From the NCBI GenBank assembly GCA_049840835.1, contig JASGJG010000036.1, positions 62,001-126,000 on the forward strand: a stretch of DNA of 64,000 bases, in the 5' to 3' direction. The position numbers were made by a program, and so were the translations under genes. Source of the stretch: JANLTX01 sp049840835. Its GTDB lineage: Bacteria; Armatimonadota; Armatimonadia; Armatimonadales; Armatimonadaceae. The stretch's first letter is position 1. Each line of letters starts with the position of its first letter. The notes beneath the pieces were generated by a model. That model saw only the letters and a program-made list of their open reading frames with translations, was not told the origin of the DNA and did no database searches. This document shows, piece after piece, positions 1-7,796 of this stretch.

Positions 1-45
1 ACTCTAACTTTCCGAACTTACCTAGTAGAGCGATAGTAAATTACC

Positions 46-660
46 ATGGAATCCCTATCTGGTGATTTTGAGACACATATAACGGTGGAGGGTAATCTAG
101 ATACCCTGGCAGATTGGGCACGGCAGCCCAGGCTTAAAGTAACTGAAATTGTGTTGGCTTGCGGAGCCTATCCCACACAGCTTATGGTGACCACCGAGGC
201 AAGCGGTACGTTTGCTGAAATCGCTATTTCAGCGGAGCAGCAGCGCTCCGAACTGTGTGCTGTGGGATTCCAACCCAGCCGGGTAAAGATTGAGGCCGCA
301 CCCTGGAATGAGGGAATTCCTCAGGACGCTATACCCGCCAGTACCTACTTCGAGCATCACATAAAGTTGCTTCTGCCTGCTGATGCAGACCTGATAGGGC
401 TAGCACAGAATGTTGCCTTGCACGGGGCGCATCTTTCGCGCAATGCACGGCGTATTCGCCCGGATGGTTTTCTGGAGCGCTTTGTGACCCAGCGCTGCTA
501 TGGTATGGGACAGCCCGCGGCTCAGATAACGTTTCAGGCGCTTTTAGGAGTACTGCAAGACCAGACCATTCTGGAGGCCGAGGAGGAGTTCGTGGTTTAC
601 GATAGCGCGCCGGTTCTGGATAAAGGCTGGCTTCCGGAGGTGACTCATGCCAGCGGATAA
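46..660 (+). CDS. Hypothetical protein, partner of an AbiEii-like nucleotidyltransferase
   Basis: A 204-residue soluble protein with no signal peptide or membrane segment. It has two similar halves, each opening with an aromatic-acidic-(x)-H-I motif: FETHITV near residue 8 and FEHHIKL near residue 102. A conserved-looking block, HLSRNARR with FVTQRCYG, follows around residues 128-150. The H-x-T/S-type motif loosely recalls 2H phosphoesterases, but the second copy has Lys in place of Ser/Thr, so I do not assign that activity. The stop overlaps the start of the next gene by 14 bases, so the two are translationally coupled. From memory, similar proteins sit beside AbiEii-type nucleotidyltransferases in actinobacteria. 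Function unknown. No clear ribosome binding site precedes the ATG. Confidence 0.7.
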   Translation: MESLSGDFETHITVEGNLDTLADWARQPRLKVTEIVLACGAYPTQLMVTTEASGTFAEIAISAEQQRSELCAVGFQPSRVKIEAAPWNEGIPQDAIPASTYFEHHIKLLLPADADLIGLAQNVALHGAHLSRNARRIRPDGFLERFVTQRCYGMGQPAAQITFQALLGVLQDQTILEAEEEFVVYDSAPVLDKGWLPEVTHASG

Positions 661-1501
661 GCAGCCTGAGTTACATGTGGGATACCCTACCAGCTACTTG
701 CCGGAGATTGGGAACAGGCCTCATATCTTCGACCCGGCGCTCCGACACTATCCGCACGGCTTCCGGCAGGGTGATCCCAAGTTCGCAGATGAGAGTACGC
801 GGCTCTACTGGGAGTGGATGCAGCAAGAAGCCATGACTCACCTTCTGGGAATCACGAAAGCCTGCTCCTGGAAAGATGGACCGATTCTGCGGGGTAGTGT
901 GGTGTTGTGGCACTACCTGGGAGGGCAGGCACGTGTGCCCCGTGACCTGGACTGGCTGGTTCAGCCGACATCGTTGAAGCCGGACTCTCCGCTCATTCAG
1001 GATTTCTTCCGAGAAGTGGTGGCCCGGCTTCGTGATGAACCATCTTTTGGCAGTGGCGCGTTTGAGCCGGATGAAATCCGCTACGATGACATCTGGGTCT
1101 ATGATAAATCGCCCGGCCTGCGCCTGGTCTTTCCCTGGTATGCGCAGAACATGCCGGTAGGCATGGTGCAGATGGACTTTGCCTTTCAAGAGCCACTTCC
1201 TACCGCCCCCGTTTATCTAGACCTGCCCGGCGCCAGCGGTGTACGAGCCGCTTCGCTGGAGCAGCTACTCGCCTGGAAACTCTACTGGCTGAAAGAGGAC
1301 GACTACCCGCAAGGTAAGGACCTCTACGATGCGACCCTGATCGCAGAGCATCTGTACGCCGCCGGGACTCCCTATTCGTTCGACCTGCCAGATACGCTGG
1401 TGTCGGATGTCTACTGGGACGATTTCCTCAGTGAGTACCCGGATGTCCAGGGCGACCCGGCTTCCTGGGCAAAGCGCTTGCGGGCCGCCCTGACTCTCTG
1501 A
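647..1501 (+). CDS. AbiEii/AbiGii-like nucleotidyltransferase
   Basis: A 284-residue protein of the nucleotidyltransferase fold related to AbiEii toxins of type IV toxin-antitoxin and abortive-infection systems. The features visible are the GS turn at residues 83-84, the metal-binding D-L-D at 100-102 (PRDLDWL), and the Lys-containing helix LAWKLYWLK near residue 210 followed by GKDLYDA, the usual K...RD/KD signature. The family transfers nucleotides to RNA or protein targets. No AbiEi-type antitoxin with a winged helix lies beside it; the partner is the unrelated upstream protein, with which it overlaps by 14 bases. A toxin role is therefore inference, while the fold assignment is fairly secure. 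Confidence 0.75.
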   Translation: MPADKQPELHVGYPTSYLPEIGNRPHIFDPALRHYPHGFRQGDPKFADESTRLYWEWMQQEAMTHLLGITKACSWKDGPILRGSVVLWHYLGGQARVPRDLDWLVQPTSLKPDSPLIQDFFREVVARLRDEPSFGSGAFEPDEIRYDDIWVYDKSPGLRLVFPWYAQNMPVGMVQMDFAFQEPLPTAPVYLDLPGASGVRAASLEQLLAWKLYWLKEDDYPQGKDLYDATLIAEHLYAAGTPYSFDLPDTLVSDVYWDDFLSEYPDVQGDPASWAKRLRAALTL

Positions 1502-1507
1502 GAACTC

Positions 1508-1990
1508 CTACTCTACGTAGATTGCGGTGTAGTAGTCCCAGGCAGGGTCGGCGGCCAGGCGCATGTAGCCAAGCTGCCCCGCATGATAGTAGTCTTCCGA
1601 CGATAGATACGGAATCGCTTTTCCCAGCGGGGTTGGGGTCCCCCAGAGCGGTATCGTATCGTCGGGAGTCTTGTCACCATAAGTTCCCTGGATATAGCTG
1701 AGCAGCTCCTCATGACTGGCCTTTATCGCGTCCTCCAAAGCCGCACGCGGTAGCTCCCCTAGCTCCGCTGTCACTGCGGCATCGATAGCAAAGAAGTCTG
1801 GCATTACCGCCGTCTTCACACCTTCCAATACGCTCCGGTCAACCCCAACCAGATGCAGAAGTGTCTGCCGCGCGGACTTACACTCCGGGTGTGGCTGGGC
1901 TTCAAAGATTTCATCGGACATTCCTGCCAGATGCTTCAGGCAGTACACGCGTGACTTTTGAACGCTTTCGATAAGCTGTGACATTTCCAT
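1508..1990 (-). CDS. DinB-like four-helix protein
   Basis: A 160-residue helical protein of the DinB/YfiT superfamily, whose members often bind a metal through three histidines and act as small-thiol-dependent S-transferases. His46 in helix 2 (TLLHLVG) and the YHAGQLGYMR motif in the last long helix are visible. The first His of the usual HxxxH pair is replaced by Glu in this copy (EDYYHAGQ), so the metal site may be altered. It converges with the nucleotidyltransferase gene, leaving only 6 bases between their stops. Two further DinB-like genes lie near 12.2-13.3 kb. Substrate unknown. Confidence 0.75.
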   Translation of the reverse strand: MEMSQLIESVQKSRVYCLKHLAGMSDEIFEAQPHPECKSARQTLLHLVGVDRSVLEGVKTAVMPDFFAIDAAVTAELGELPRAALEDAIKASHEELLSYIQGTYGDKTPDDTIPLWGTPTPLGKAIPYLSSEDYYHAGQLGYMRLAADPAWDYYTAIYVE

Positions 1991-2045
1991 GAACGCTTGT
2001 TTGCCATGGGGTTATTGGATTCCTTCTGAGTGCCTTGCGCTAAAT

Positions 2046-3389
2046 TTATTTTTTGAAGGTGACGGTTGCAGCCTCAGATACCGCGTCTCCTGCGCCCACG
2101 GTGGTCGCTTCGAGGGTGTAGACGAGCTTCGAGACGCCGAGTGGCGTTTTCAGAGCGATGGCGGCAACTTTCCAAACGCCGCTCGCATCAGCTTTGACTT
2201 CGCCTTCCGAGACGACCCCTTCCGTGGGAAGAATCAGGAAGTTCCCCTGGAATGTCAGGCGGTAGCGAACGGTTGCACCTGCGGACGCCTTACCCGTGAT
2301 TTCGACGCTGCCACCGGCGGAAGCGCCCGATGCGGGCGTGACGATGGTTGGTTTTTTCAGGTCCACACTGCGAGGAGTCGGAGCAGGCGCTGCATTTGCA
2401 GCTACCTGGAAGCTCCACTCGCGGCTTGACTCGTTTCCGGCCAGATCGCGCGCTGTCACAGCGATGGCCGTCTTGCCTGCGGGTAGCGGTGCTTCGGGCT
2501 TATAGGAAAAGAACGCTTCGGTGACCGTTGCTTTCGCTGTCACGTCCGCACCGTTGACAGTTACCCGAACGGAACCAGGGTCGATTCCCGTTCCTGAGTC
2601 AGACAGCGTGGCGTAGATAAGCAGGTTCTGCGTCGATGCGGCGGCGTTGGGCGCCGGAGAAAGCGTTCCTATCTGCGGCCCTGTTCCATCTAGGGTCACG
2701 GCCTGCGATGATTGGATCATCGGGGATAGCTTGCCGCTCTTGCGGAGTGAGGCGAGCATAGGGGCATTCTTCACCTGCGCGCCCACGGGAACGATGAAGC
2801 TACCAACGTACGTTCCCGCATCCGTCTCTTTCAGTGAGACAGAGCGGGCGCTCTCGACTCCAGAGACACTGAAGGTCCCTTCCGCACCGGGAGTTCCCAG
2901 CAGTGTCACGGTCAATTTTTCACCACCACGCAGAGGCCGCGGGGCATCGAAGGTCAGCGAGCGTACCTCTGGAGCCGCAATCGTTTCTGGAACGGGACCA
3001 GTCGGTGCGGCGTCCGTCTGAATCACCACCGTCCTGCTCGCTCCACGCCAGCTTACACGCGCACCGAGTGCCTCCGAAACGAAGCGAAGCGGCACCAGCG
3101 TCGCCCCTTGCCTCGTCGTTGCTGGGAGCGCCAGCGTCTGAGGGCGCCCGTTTACACTCGCATCCGTAGACCCGACACGCAGGGAAATCTCCGTCGCTCC
3201 CCGTACGGCACGAATCGTTTGGCTAGCGGCGTCATAAAAGACCGTCGCGCCTAGCTTCTCAAAGACACCGCGCAGCGGTACCAGAACCATACCACTCTGC
3301 TCCACGGGAGCCTGTCCCGTAAAAGCAATGACGTCACCGTCGACTGTCACGTTAATGGCGTTAGTCGTAGCTTGAGGAATCGTAAACAT
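2046..3389 (-). CDS. Copper amine oxidase N-like (stalk) domain protein with Ig-like repeats
   Basis: A 447-residue protein. Residues about 10-125 form a copper-amine-oxidase N-terminal-like domain (VLVPLRGVFEKLGA, then TLVPLRFVSEALGA), named for the stalk of copper amine oxidase and common in extracellular wall-associated proteins of Firmicutes and Armatimonadota. The rest looks like three beta-rich Ig/big-like modules (about 140-225, 235-330 and 345-445) with GTGIDPGSVRVTVNG typical of the second. No oxidase catalytic domain is present. The start is firm: AAAGGAG lies 10 bases upstream and an in-frame TGA lies eight codons above the ATG with no alternative start between. Even so, the N-terminus has no signal peptide, which is odd for this architecture. 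Confidence 0.8.
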   Translation of the reverse strand: MFTIPQATTNAINVTVDGDVIAFTGQAPVEQSGMVLVPLRGVFEKLGATVFYDAASQTIRAVRGATEISLRVGSTDASVNGRPQTLALPATTRQGATLVPLRFVSEALGARVSWRGASRTVVIQTDAAPTGPVPETIAAPEVRSLTFDAPRPLRGGEKLTVTLLGTPGAEGTFSVSGVESARSVSLKETDAGTYVGSFIVPVGAQVKNAPMLASLRKSGKLSPMIQSSQAVTLDGTGPQIGTLSPAPNAAASTQNLLIYATLSDSGTGIDPGSVRVTVNGADVTAKATVTEAFFSYKPEAPLPAGKTAIAVTARDLAGNESSREWSFQVAANAAPAPTPRSVDLKKPTIVTPASGASAGGSVEITGKASAGATVRYRLTFQGNFLILPTEGVVSEGEVKADASGVWKVAAIALKTPLGVSKLVYTLEATTVGAGDAVSEAATVTFKK

Positions 3390-3521
3390 TGTTTCAGTAC
3401 TCCTTTCAAATCAAATTCTAATAAAACTAGTACACTTGGCTCACACAAGTTCCGCAAATATAGTAAATGAGTTCTGAACTCTAAATCATGAACGTCATAG
3501 TGAGTAACAATAGCAGGAAAC

Positions 3522-3551
3522 TTGCAGGCTATCGACGAACTCACTTATGTA
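3522..3551 (+). promoter_or_regulatory. Possible sigma-70 promoter for the small membrane protein gene
   Basis: TTGCAG is followed 18 bases later by TATGTA, about 80 bases before the ATG at 3633. The rest of the 243-base gap is AT-rich and shows no other clear signal apart from the ribosome binding site of the divergent stalk-domain gene. Weak match. Confidence 0.25.
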
Positions 3552-3632
3552 ATGTATTTTTGCTCGTCGAACACCAATGCCGGATGCAGCGACCGCAACC
3601 CGTCCTGACACTCTGAACTGGGACTCTTAGCA

Positions 3633-4055
3633 ATGTTCAATTCCCCCAAGCGCTTAGTGAAAGGCTGCTTTATAGCTGGTGGATACGCTCTTATCGGGCT
3701 CTGTATTTTCAAATTTGTTTCAACTTATGAGATGCCCGGTCTGTTTTTCACGGAGGGGCACAACACTCTAGTAACACAATCTTTGGAGCGTGGTGCCTGG
3801 ATGAAGGTTATTCGATCTGGCTATGGAGCAACGACCCCAGACAGTATTGATATCTACATTACGGAGACGCCTGATAACCCACCAAATGAATCGCTTGTAT
3901 GTAGCCTTGATGACTCTATAGAGGGAAGAAGTGTCAAAGCATCCTGGGATTATGGCAAGATAGTGATTCATATTCCCAAATGTAAAAACTTAGAGCAAGT
4001 ACGTAACCGTGTGCTGATTCGTGGAAAATCCGTTCCTGTAAGTATCGTGCAATAA
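3633..4055 (+). CDS. Hypothetical single-pass membrane protein
   Basis: A 140-residue protein with a positively charged N-terminus (residues 1-10), one membrane segment at about 11-28 (GCFIAGGYALIGLCIFKF) and a 110-residue domain predicted outside the cytoplasm, containing three cysteines in all. Base composition is more AT-rich than the following gene. It ends 29 bases before the glycoside hydrolase reading frame and may be co-transcribed with it. I do not recognise the family. Confidence 0.6.
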   Translation: MFNSPKRLVKGCFIAGGYALIGLCIFKFVSTYEMPGLFFTEGHNTLVTQSLERGAWMKVIRSGYGATTPDSIDIYITETPDNPPNESLVCSLDDSIEGRSVKASWDYGKIVIHIPKCKNLEQVRNRVLIRGKSVPVSIVQ

Positions 4056-4084
4056 GAGCAGGAAGCAAATAGATTACTGGCGAA

Positions 4085-5380
4085 TTGCCAGGAGACATGC
4101 TACCTCAAAACTCTTTGGCTCAGACACCCAAAACGGCCATTCCGGCTCGAAAGTTCCTCGATAGCATCGGTGCGAATTCTTCCATCTCCCGGCGTGGCGA
4201 GACGCTGGAGAAGACTATCGAAGCAGTGAAGTACACGGGGCTCGGCTGGATTCGGGCAGGGTATGAGGGCGATATTCCCATTGAAGACCTGATCAAACTG
4301 CACCAGGCCACCGGTCTCAAGTTCAGCTATGGGCTGGGTAGTGGTGGCAACGATATTCCCCGACTCCTGGCGGGTGCACGGCGATTGGCTGCCGAGGGGG
4401 CATTGGTAGCCGTGGAGGGCAACAACGAGCCGAATAACTGGGGAGTCACCTACCAGGGAGAGAAAGGCGGCGGAAACGAGCCTTCGTGGATGGCAGTCGC
4501 TAAGTTGCAGCGTGATCTCTATGCTGCCGTGAAGAGCGACCCGGCACTGAAGACCTATCCGGTCTGGTCCATCAGTGAAGCCGGGGCGATGCGAGACAAT
4601 GTGGGGCTGCAATATCTCACGATTCCGCCCGGCGCGAAAACGCTACTCCCCCCCGGTACGCAGTTCGCCGACTTTGTCAATGTCCATAACTACATCTACC
4701 ACCCCAACTCGTCTCAGCCTATGGATAATAAATGCTGGAACGCTGCCGACCCGACCTCGGCGTGTAAGGTAGACGGGCTCTATGGAAACCACGGCGTTAC
4801 CTGGGCGAAGAAATTCCCCGGTTACACAGAGAAAGAGTTAATCACTCTTCCCAAAGTAACCACGGAAACCGGAACCACTATTGGTGGCCCGATTACCGAG
4901 GATTTGCACGGCAAGAATCTGGTGAATATGTACCTGGCACAGTTTGCCCGTGGCTGGAGCTATACCGATGTCTATATTCTGCGGGACCGCTCCGATGAAG
5001 GCGGGAACCAGAAATTCGGCTTCTTTGCACCAGACTACACCCCGCGCCTGGCAGCGAAATATCTTCACAACCTGACCACGGCCCTGGCGGATAAAGGCAC
5101 AGTGAAGACGCCGAGCAAACTTGCCTACTCGATTCCAAACATGCCAGCCACGGTGCATGATCTACTGCTCCAGAAATCGGATGGCACCTTCTGCCTGGTG
5201 CTCTGGGGCGAGAAACTTTCTGGCTCGGATATGATCACGCTGCGCCTCGGTAAACCCTTCCGCTCGGTAGCCGTCTACGATGTTACGTCTGAGGAAAAGC
5301 CGCTGGTGGCGGTTCAGAAAGTGGATACATTGGCGCTTACTCTGAGTGATCACCCACTAGTGGTAGAGCTAAAAGTCTGA
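4085..5380 (+). CDS. Glycoside hydrolase, clan GH-A type
   Basis: A TIM-barrel-type glycoside hydrolase of about 431 residues. The motif EGNNEPNNWG puts the general acid/base at Glu115 in the asparagine-Glu-Pro pattern of clan GH-A, and the likely nucleophile is Glu261 in VTTETGTT. The C-terminal 90 residues look like the small beta-sandwich that often follows such barrels. The exact family and substrate cannot be read from sequence; GH39/GH5-like enzymes acting on plant or cell-wall glycans are candidates. The reading frame begins at TTG 4085, or at ATG 4097, which has AGGAG only 2-3 bases upstream. Neither gives a full signal peptide, although NSLAQT looks like the tail end of one, and a TAG lies in frame at 4070. 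The 3' end overlaps the convergent gene by 12 bases. Confidence 0.75.
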   Translation: MPGDMLPQNSLAQTPKTAIPARKFLDSIGANSSISRRGETLEKTIEAVKYTGLGWIRAGYEGDIPIEDLIKLHQATGLKFSYGLGSGGNDIPRLLAGARRLAAEGALVAVEGNNEPNNWGVTYQGEKGGGNEPSWMAVAKLQRDLYAAVKSDPALKTYPVWSISEAGAMRDNVGLQYLTIPPGAKTLLPPGTQFADFVNVHNYIYHPNSSQPMDNKCWNAADPTSACKVDGLYGNHGVTWAKKFPGYTEKELITLPKVTTETGTTIGGPITEDLHGKNLVNMYLAQFARGWSYTDVYILRDRSDEGGNQKFGFFAPDYTPRLAAKYLHNLTTALADKGTVKTPSKLAYSIPNMPATVHDLLLQKSDGTFCLVLWGEKLSGSDMITLRLGKPFRSVAVYDVTSEEKPLVAVQKVDTLALTLSDHPLVVELKV

Positions 5381-6145
5381 ACTGGGTTCCGAGCGAGCGT
5401 CTACGGCAGAGCGCGTGATCAGCCGTGCTATGGCCTGCAGACCATCGATCACAGCTTTCTGGTCGGTCAGGCGGGAAAGAGAAGCCTCGAACTCCTGGCC
5501 GATTGCGGCTAGCCGCCCACGTAGCTCGGATAGCTCACGCTGGCGAGACTCATCGGCAATCGCAGCGCTACGGATGGCGTTTTCCAGGGACTCGTTCAAG
5601 CGCTCTCGCTCGGTCTCAAGATACTGCACTCGGCTTCGCAGCTCTATCACGTCTTCTCGCGGATACCGAGACTCCTCAGCAAGGGCGCGTAGCTTGCTGT
5701 ACAGATAGGCATAGCCTGCCAGTAGCGGGCGAAACAGGGTAGAGATGAGAAAGAACGCCGCAAACCAGTACCCCACCGTGCCGTGGGTAAAGAACGCGAC
5801 ACCAGCGGCTAGCGTGGCGCTGAGCAAGTGGGCGCCAAGAGCGAGTGCCAGCAGGCGCTTTCTTACGGTTTCGACGTACTCTGTTCGGCCCTCCTGTACC
5901 ACGATGCCGCGCTCTCGTGCCCGTTCGTGTTCAAACGCGACGGTGTGTGCCTCGAAGTAGAGGTCCCAAGGGGCTTTGAGCAGGATCAGCAGCCAGACGA
6001 AACACAGGGTGCCCATGATCCAGTCCAGCAGGTGACCCGCTGCGACACTGTCTCGCAGGTAGCCATCCACACCCAGCCAGCGTCCGATGGCGGCCACAAT
6101 CGCTAGCCCAACGGCGATTCCGACGATTCCAGAAAACGCTCTCAT
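5369..6145 (-). CDS. Hypothetical membrane protein with C-terminal coiled coil
   Basis: A 258-residue protein with about four hydrophobic segments (around residues 4-21, 38-58, 98-118 and 122-142). A long charged helix follows from about 150 to 235, rich in Glu, Arg and Leu with heptad-like spacing (RSRVQYLETERERLNESLE), which is a likely cytoplasmic coiled coil. Such proteins often act as scaffolds, but there is no recognised domain and no functional clue from neighbours. It converges with the glycoside hydrolase (12-base overlap) and is divergent from the alcohol dehydrogenase. Confidence 0.65.
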   Translation of the reverse strand: MRAFSGIVGIAVGLAIVAAIGRWLGVDGYLRDSVAAGHLLDWIMGTLCFVWLLILLKAPWDLYFEAHTVAFEHERARERGIVVQEGRTEYVETVRKRLLALALGAHLLSATLAAGVAFFTHGTVGYWFAAFFLISTLFRPLLAGYAYLYSKLRALAEESRYPREDVIELRSRVQYLETERERLNESLENAIRSAAIADESRQRELSELRGRLAAIGQEFEASLSRLTDQKAVIDGLQAIARLITRSAVDARSEPSSDF

Positions 6146-6206
6146 ACCTGTCAGACTACGCCGAACTGAGCACAGGCGCCTGAGTAAAAGGGCGCAATTT
6201 TCACGG

Positions 6207-6235
6207 GCCTATGGCAGGACAAAAGTACCATAGGC
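6207..6235. promoter_or_regulatory. 8-bp inverted repeat upstream of alcohol dehydrogenase
   Basis: GCCTATGG and CCATAGGC form a perfect inverted repeat with a 13-base loop, in the 115-base divergent gap and 26 bases before the alcohol dehydrogenase start. It could be an operator or a 5' untranslated hairpin. The gene's own AGGAG lies 6 bases before its ATG. Confidence 0.35.
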
Positions 6236-6260
6236 GCGAAACAGGCGTCAGGAGAAATTC

Positions 6261-7382
6261 ATGGGATTTGCAGGCAAAGCAGCAGTTCTAACCGAAGCGG
6301 GTAAGGACGTCGAAGTTATCGATATCACGGTCAACGATCCGGCGCCGGACGATGTGGTAATCGATGTCAAGGCGAGTGGCGTGTGCCACACGGACCTGAC
6401 TATCAAGATGCAGAATGGCGCGGGAATGAAATTCCCCATCGTTCTGGGACACGAGGGTGCGGGGATCGTCAAGGCTGTGGGCAGCAATGTCACCCACCTG
6501 AAACCTGGTGACCCGGTCTGTATCGCTTACCGTGCCCCATGTGGCCAGTGTCCGGCCTGCCGCAAGGGCGATCCGCGCCACTGTTACATGGCCCTGCGCC
6601 CATCTACCAAGATCGAGCGCAACTCCGATGGCGCGGCCTGCTCACAGGTACTACGCTGCGGCACGTTCGCCACCACTACCGTGGTGCACTCCAAAGCAGC
6701 GATAAAAATGCCCGAAGGGATGCCCTTAGAGAAAGCCTGCTTGCTGGCCTGCGGCGTGATTACCGGTGTGGGTGCGACCATGAACACGGTCCATGTCACT
6801 CCAGGTTCGTCGGTTGCCGTGGTCGGGTGTGGCGGCGTGGGCCTCTCGGTGATTCAGGGCGCCAAGATTCAGGGGGCGAAGCAGATTATCGGGGTGGATG
6901 TAAACCCGGTCAAGCTCCAGTGGGCCAAGGACTTCGGCGCTACCGATGTGGTGGATGCCAGCAAGACCGACCCTGTCGCCGCTGTTCGTGCGCTGGTAAC
7001 CGATGATTGGCCCGGCTACGAAGGCGGTGTCGACTTCGCGTTCGAGGCTACCGGTCTGATGAAGTGTATCGAGCAGGCCATTCGTATGGTGAACTACAAC
7101 GGTACTGCCGTGAACATCGGGTTCCCTCCCCCGGATGCCAAGGTCGAAGTGAATGTGGGCAACATCGACACGGGTATCTACTGGAACAAAGTGAACCTCC
7201 GTGTGTGCCACTGCGGCGACGCCTTGCCCAGCCATGACTTCCCGCTGCTGGCCCAGCTCTACATGCAGGGCCGCTTAGACCTGGACCGCATGGTGACCAA
7301 AGAAATCGACCTCGGCGATGTGGAAGATGCGTTCCACACCATGGAAACCGGCAACGTAATTCGCTCTGTGATTCGCTTCTGA
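6261..7382 (+). CDS. Zinc-dependent alcohol dehydrogenase (class III-like MDR)
   Basis: A 373-residue medium-chain dehydrogenase/reductase of usual length, oxidising an alcohol or thiol-hemiacetal with NAD. The catalytic zinc ligands are Cys42, His64 with Glu65, and Cys164. The structural zinc is held by four cysteines at 94, 97, 100 and 108. The nucleotide fold shows VVGCGGVGLSV at about 187-197, and Asp213 ends the second strand, favouring NAD over NADP. The overall shape resembles class III/formaldehyde- or mycothiol-dependent enzymes (short loop after residue 110), but substrate cannot be decided. AGGAG lies 6 bases upstream. Transcription probably ends at the strong hairpin directly after the stop. 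Confidence 0.9.
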   Translation: MGFAGKAAVLTEAGKDVEVIDITVNDPAPDDVVIDVKASGVCHTDLTIKMQNGAGMKFPIVLGHEGAGIVKAVGSNVTHLKPGDPVCIAYRAPCGQCPACRKGDPRHCYMALRPSTKIERNSDGAACSQVLRCGTFATTTVVHSKAAIKMPEGMPLEKACLLACGVITGVGATMNTVHVTPGSSVAVVGCGGVGLSVIQGAKIQGAKQIIGVDVNPVKLQWAKDFGATDVVDASKTDPVAAVRALVTDDWPGYEGGVDFAFEATGLMKCIEQAIRMVNYNGTAVNIGFPPPDAKVEVNVGNIDTGIYWNKVNLRVCHCGDALPSHDFPLLAQLYMQGRLDLDRMVTKEIDLGDVEDAFHTMETGNVIRSVIRF

Positions 7383-7385
7383 TAA

Positions 7386-7437
7386 GCACGAGAAGTCCCG
7401 GCAAGAACCATAAGAATCTTGCCGGGACTTCTCGTGC
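7386..7437. terminator. 21-bp perfect hairpin after the alcohol dehydrogenase
   Basis: Two 21-base arms (7386-7406 and 7417-7437) are perfect reverse complements around a 10-base loop, starting 3 bases after the dehydrogenase stop. The T-rich tail is weak on the plus strand (ATCTTTAAC), and it may act for both converging genes. The length is unusual for a simple terminator. Confidence 0.7.
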
Positions 7438-7454
7438 ATCTTTAACGTGTTTAG

Positions 7455-7778
7455 TCAGTAGATAATATTTTCTTCTGGGTCATTCTCCTCAAGCCACGCG
7501 TTAAATTCTTTCCAGTTATTTTCTTCTATTACGGCACCAAACATCTGCGAAAGAACTTTGGACCAACCAATAATTTCATTGGGAATATAATCCCGGATAA
7601 ATTCATCTAATTCATGTTGAAAAATAAGTTCTTTTAATTCATTAAATAAATCCTCTCGTTTCCTTTTCTCAAATAAGGTTTTTTGCCTCATATCCTCGAT
7701 CTCTTCAAGAACAAGGCCGTTATCATAAGATAATTTATACCTGAATATCTTTATTTTGAAAACTATATATTGTATCAA
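7455..7778 (-). CDS. AT-rich hypothetical protein
   Basis: A 107-residue acidic, helical protein, rich in Glu, Ile, Lys and Trp. Its base composition is markedly more AT-rich than both neighbours, a common sign of recent acquisition. Its size and charge resemble immunity proteins or small phage-type proteins, but no motif supports a name. It is convergent with the alcohol dehydrogenase and lies 18 bases upstream of the end of the next minus-strand gene. Confidence 0.5.
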   Translation of the reverse strand: MIQYIVFKIKIFRYKLSYDNGLVLEEIEDMRQKTLFEKRKREDLFNELKELIFQHELDEFIRDYIPNEIIGWSKVLSQMFGAVIEENNWKEFNAWLEENDPEENIIY

Positions 7779-7796
7779 GTTAGTCTCTTTTTCTGT

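Noticed and set aside
647..1501. A complete type IV (AbiE) toxin-antitoxin system
   Set aside because: The antitoxin AbiEi is absent; the partner gene belongs to another family.
3347..3544. A 65-residue minus-strand open frame upstream of the stalk-domain gene
   Set aside because: It overlaps the ribosome binding site and start of the stalk-domain gene and has no recognisable feature.
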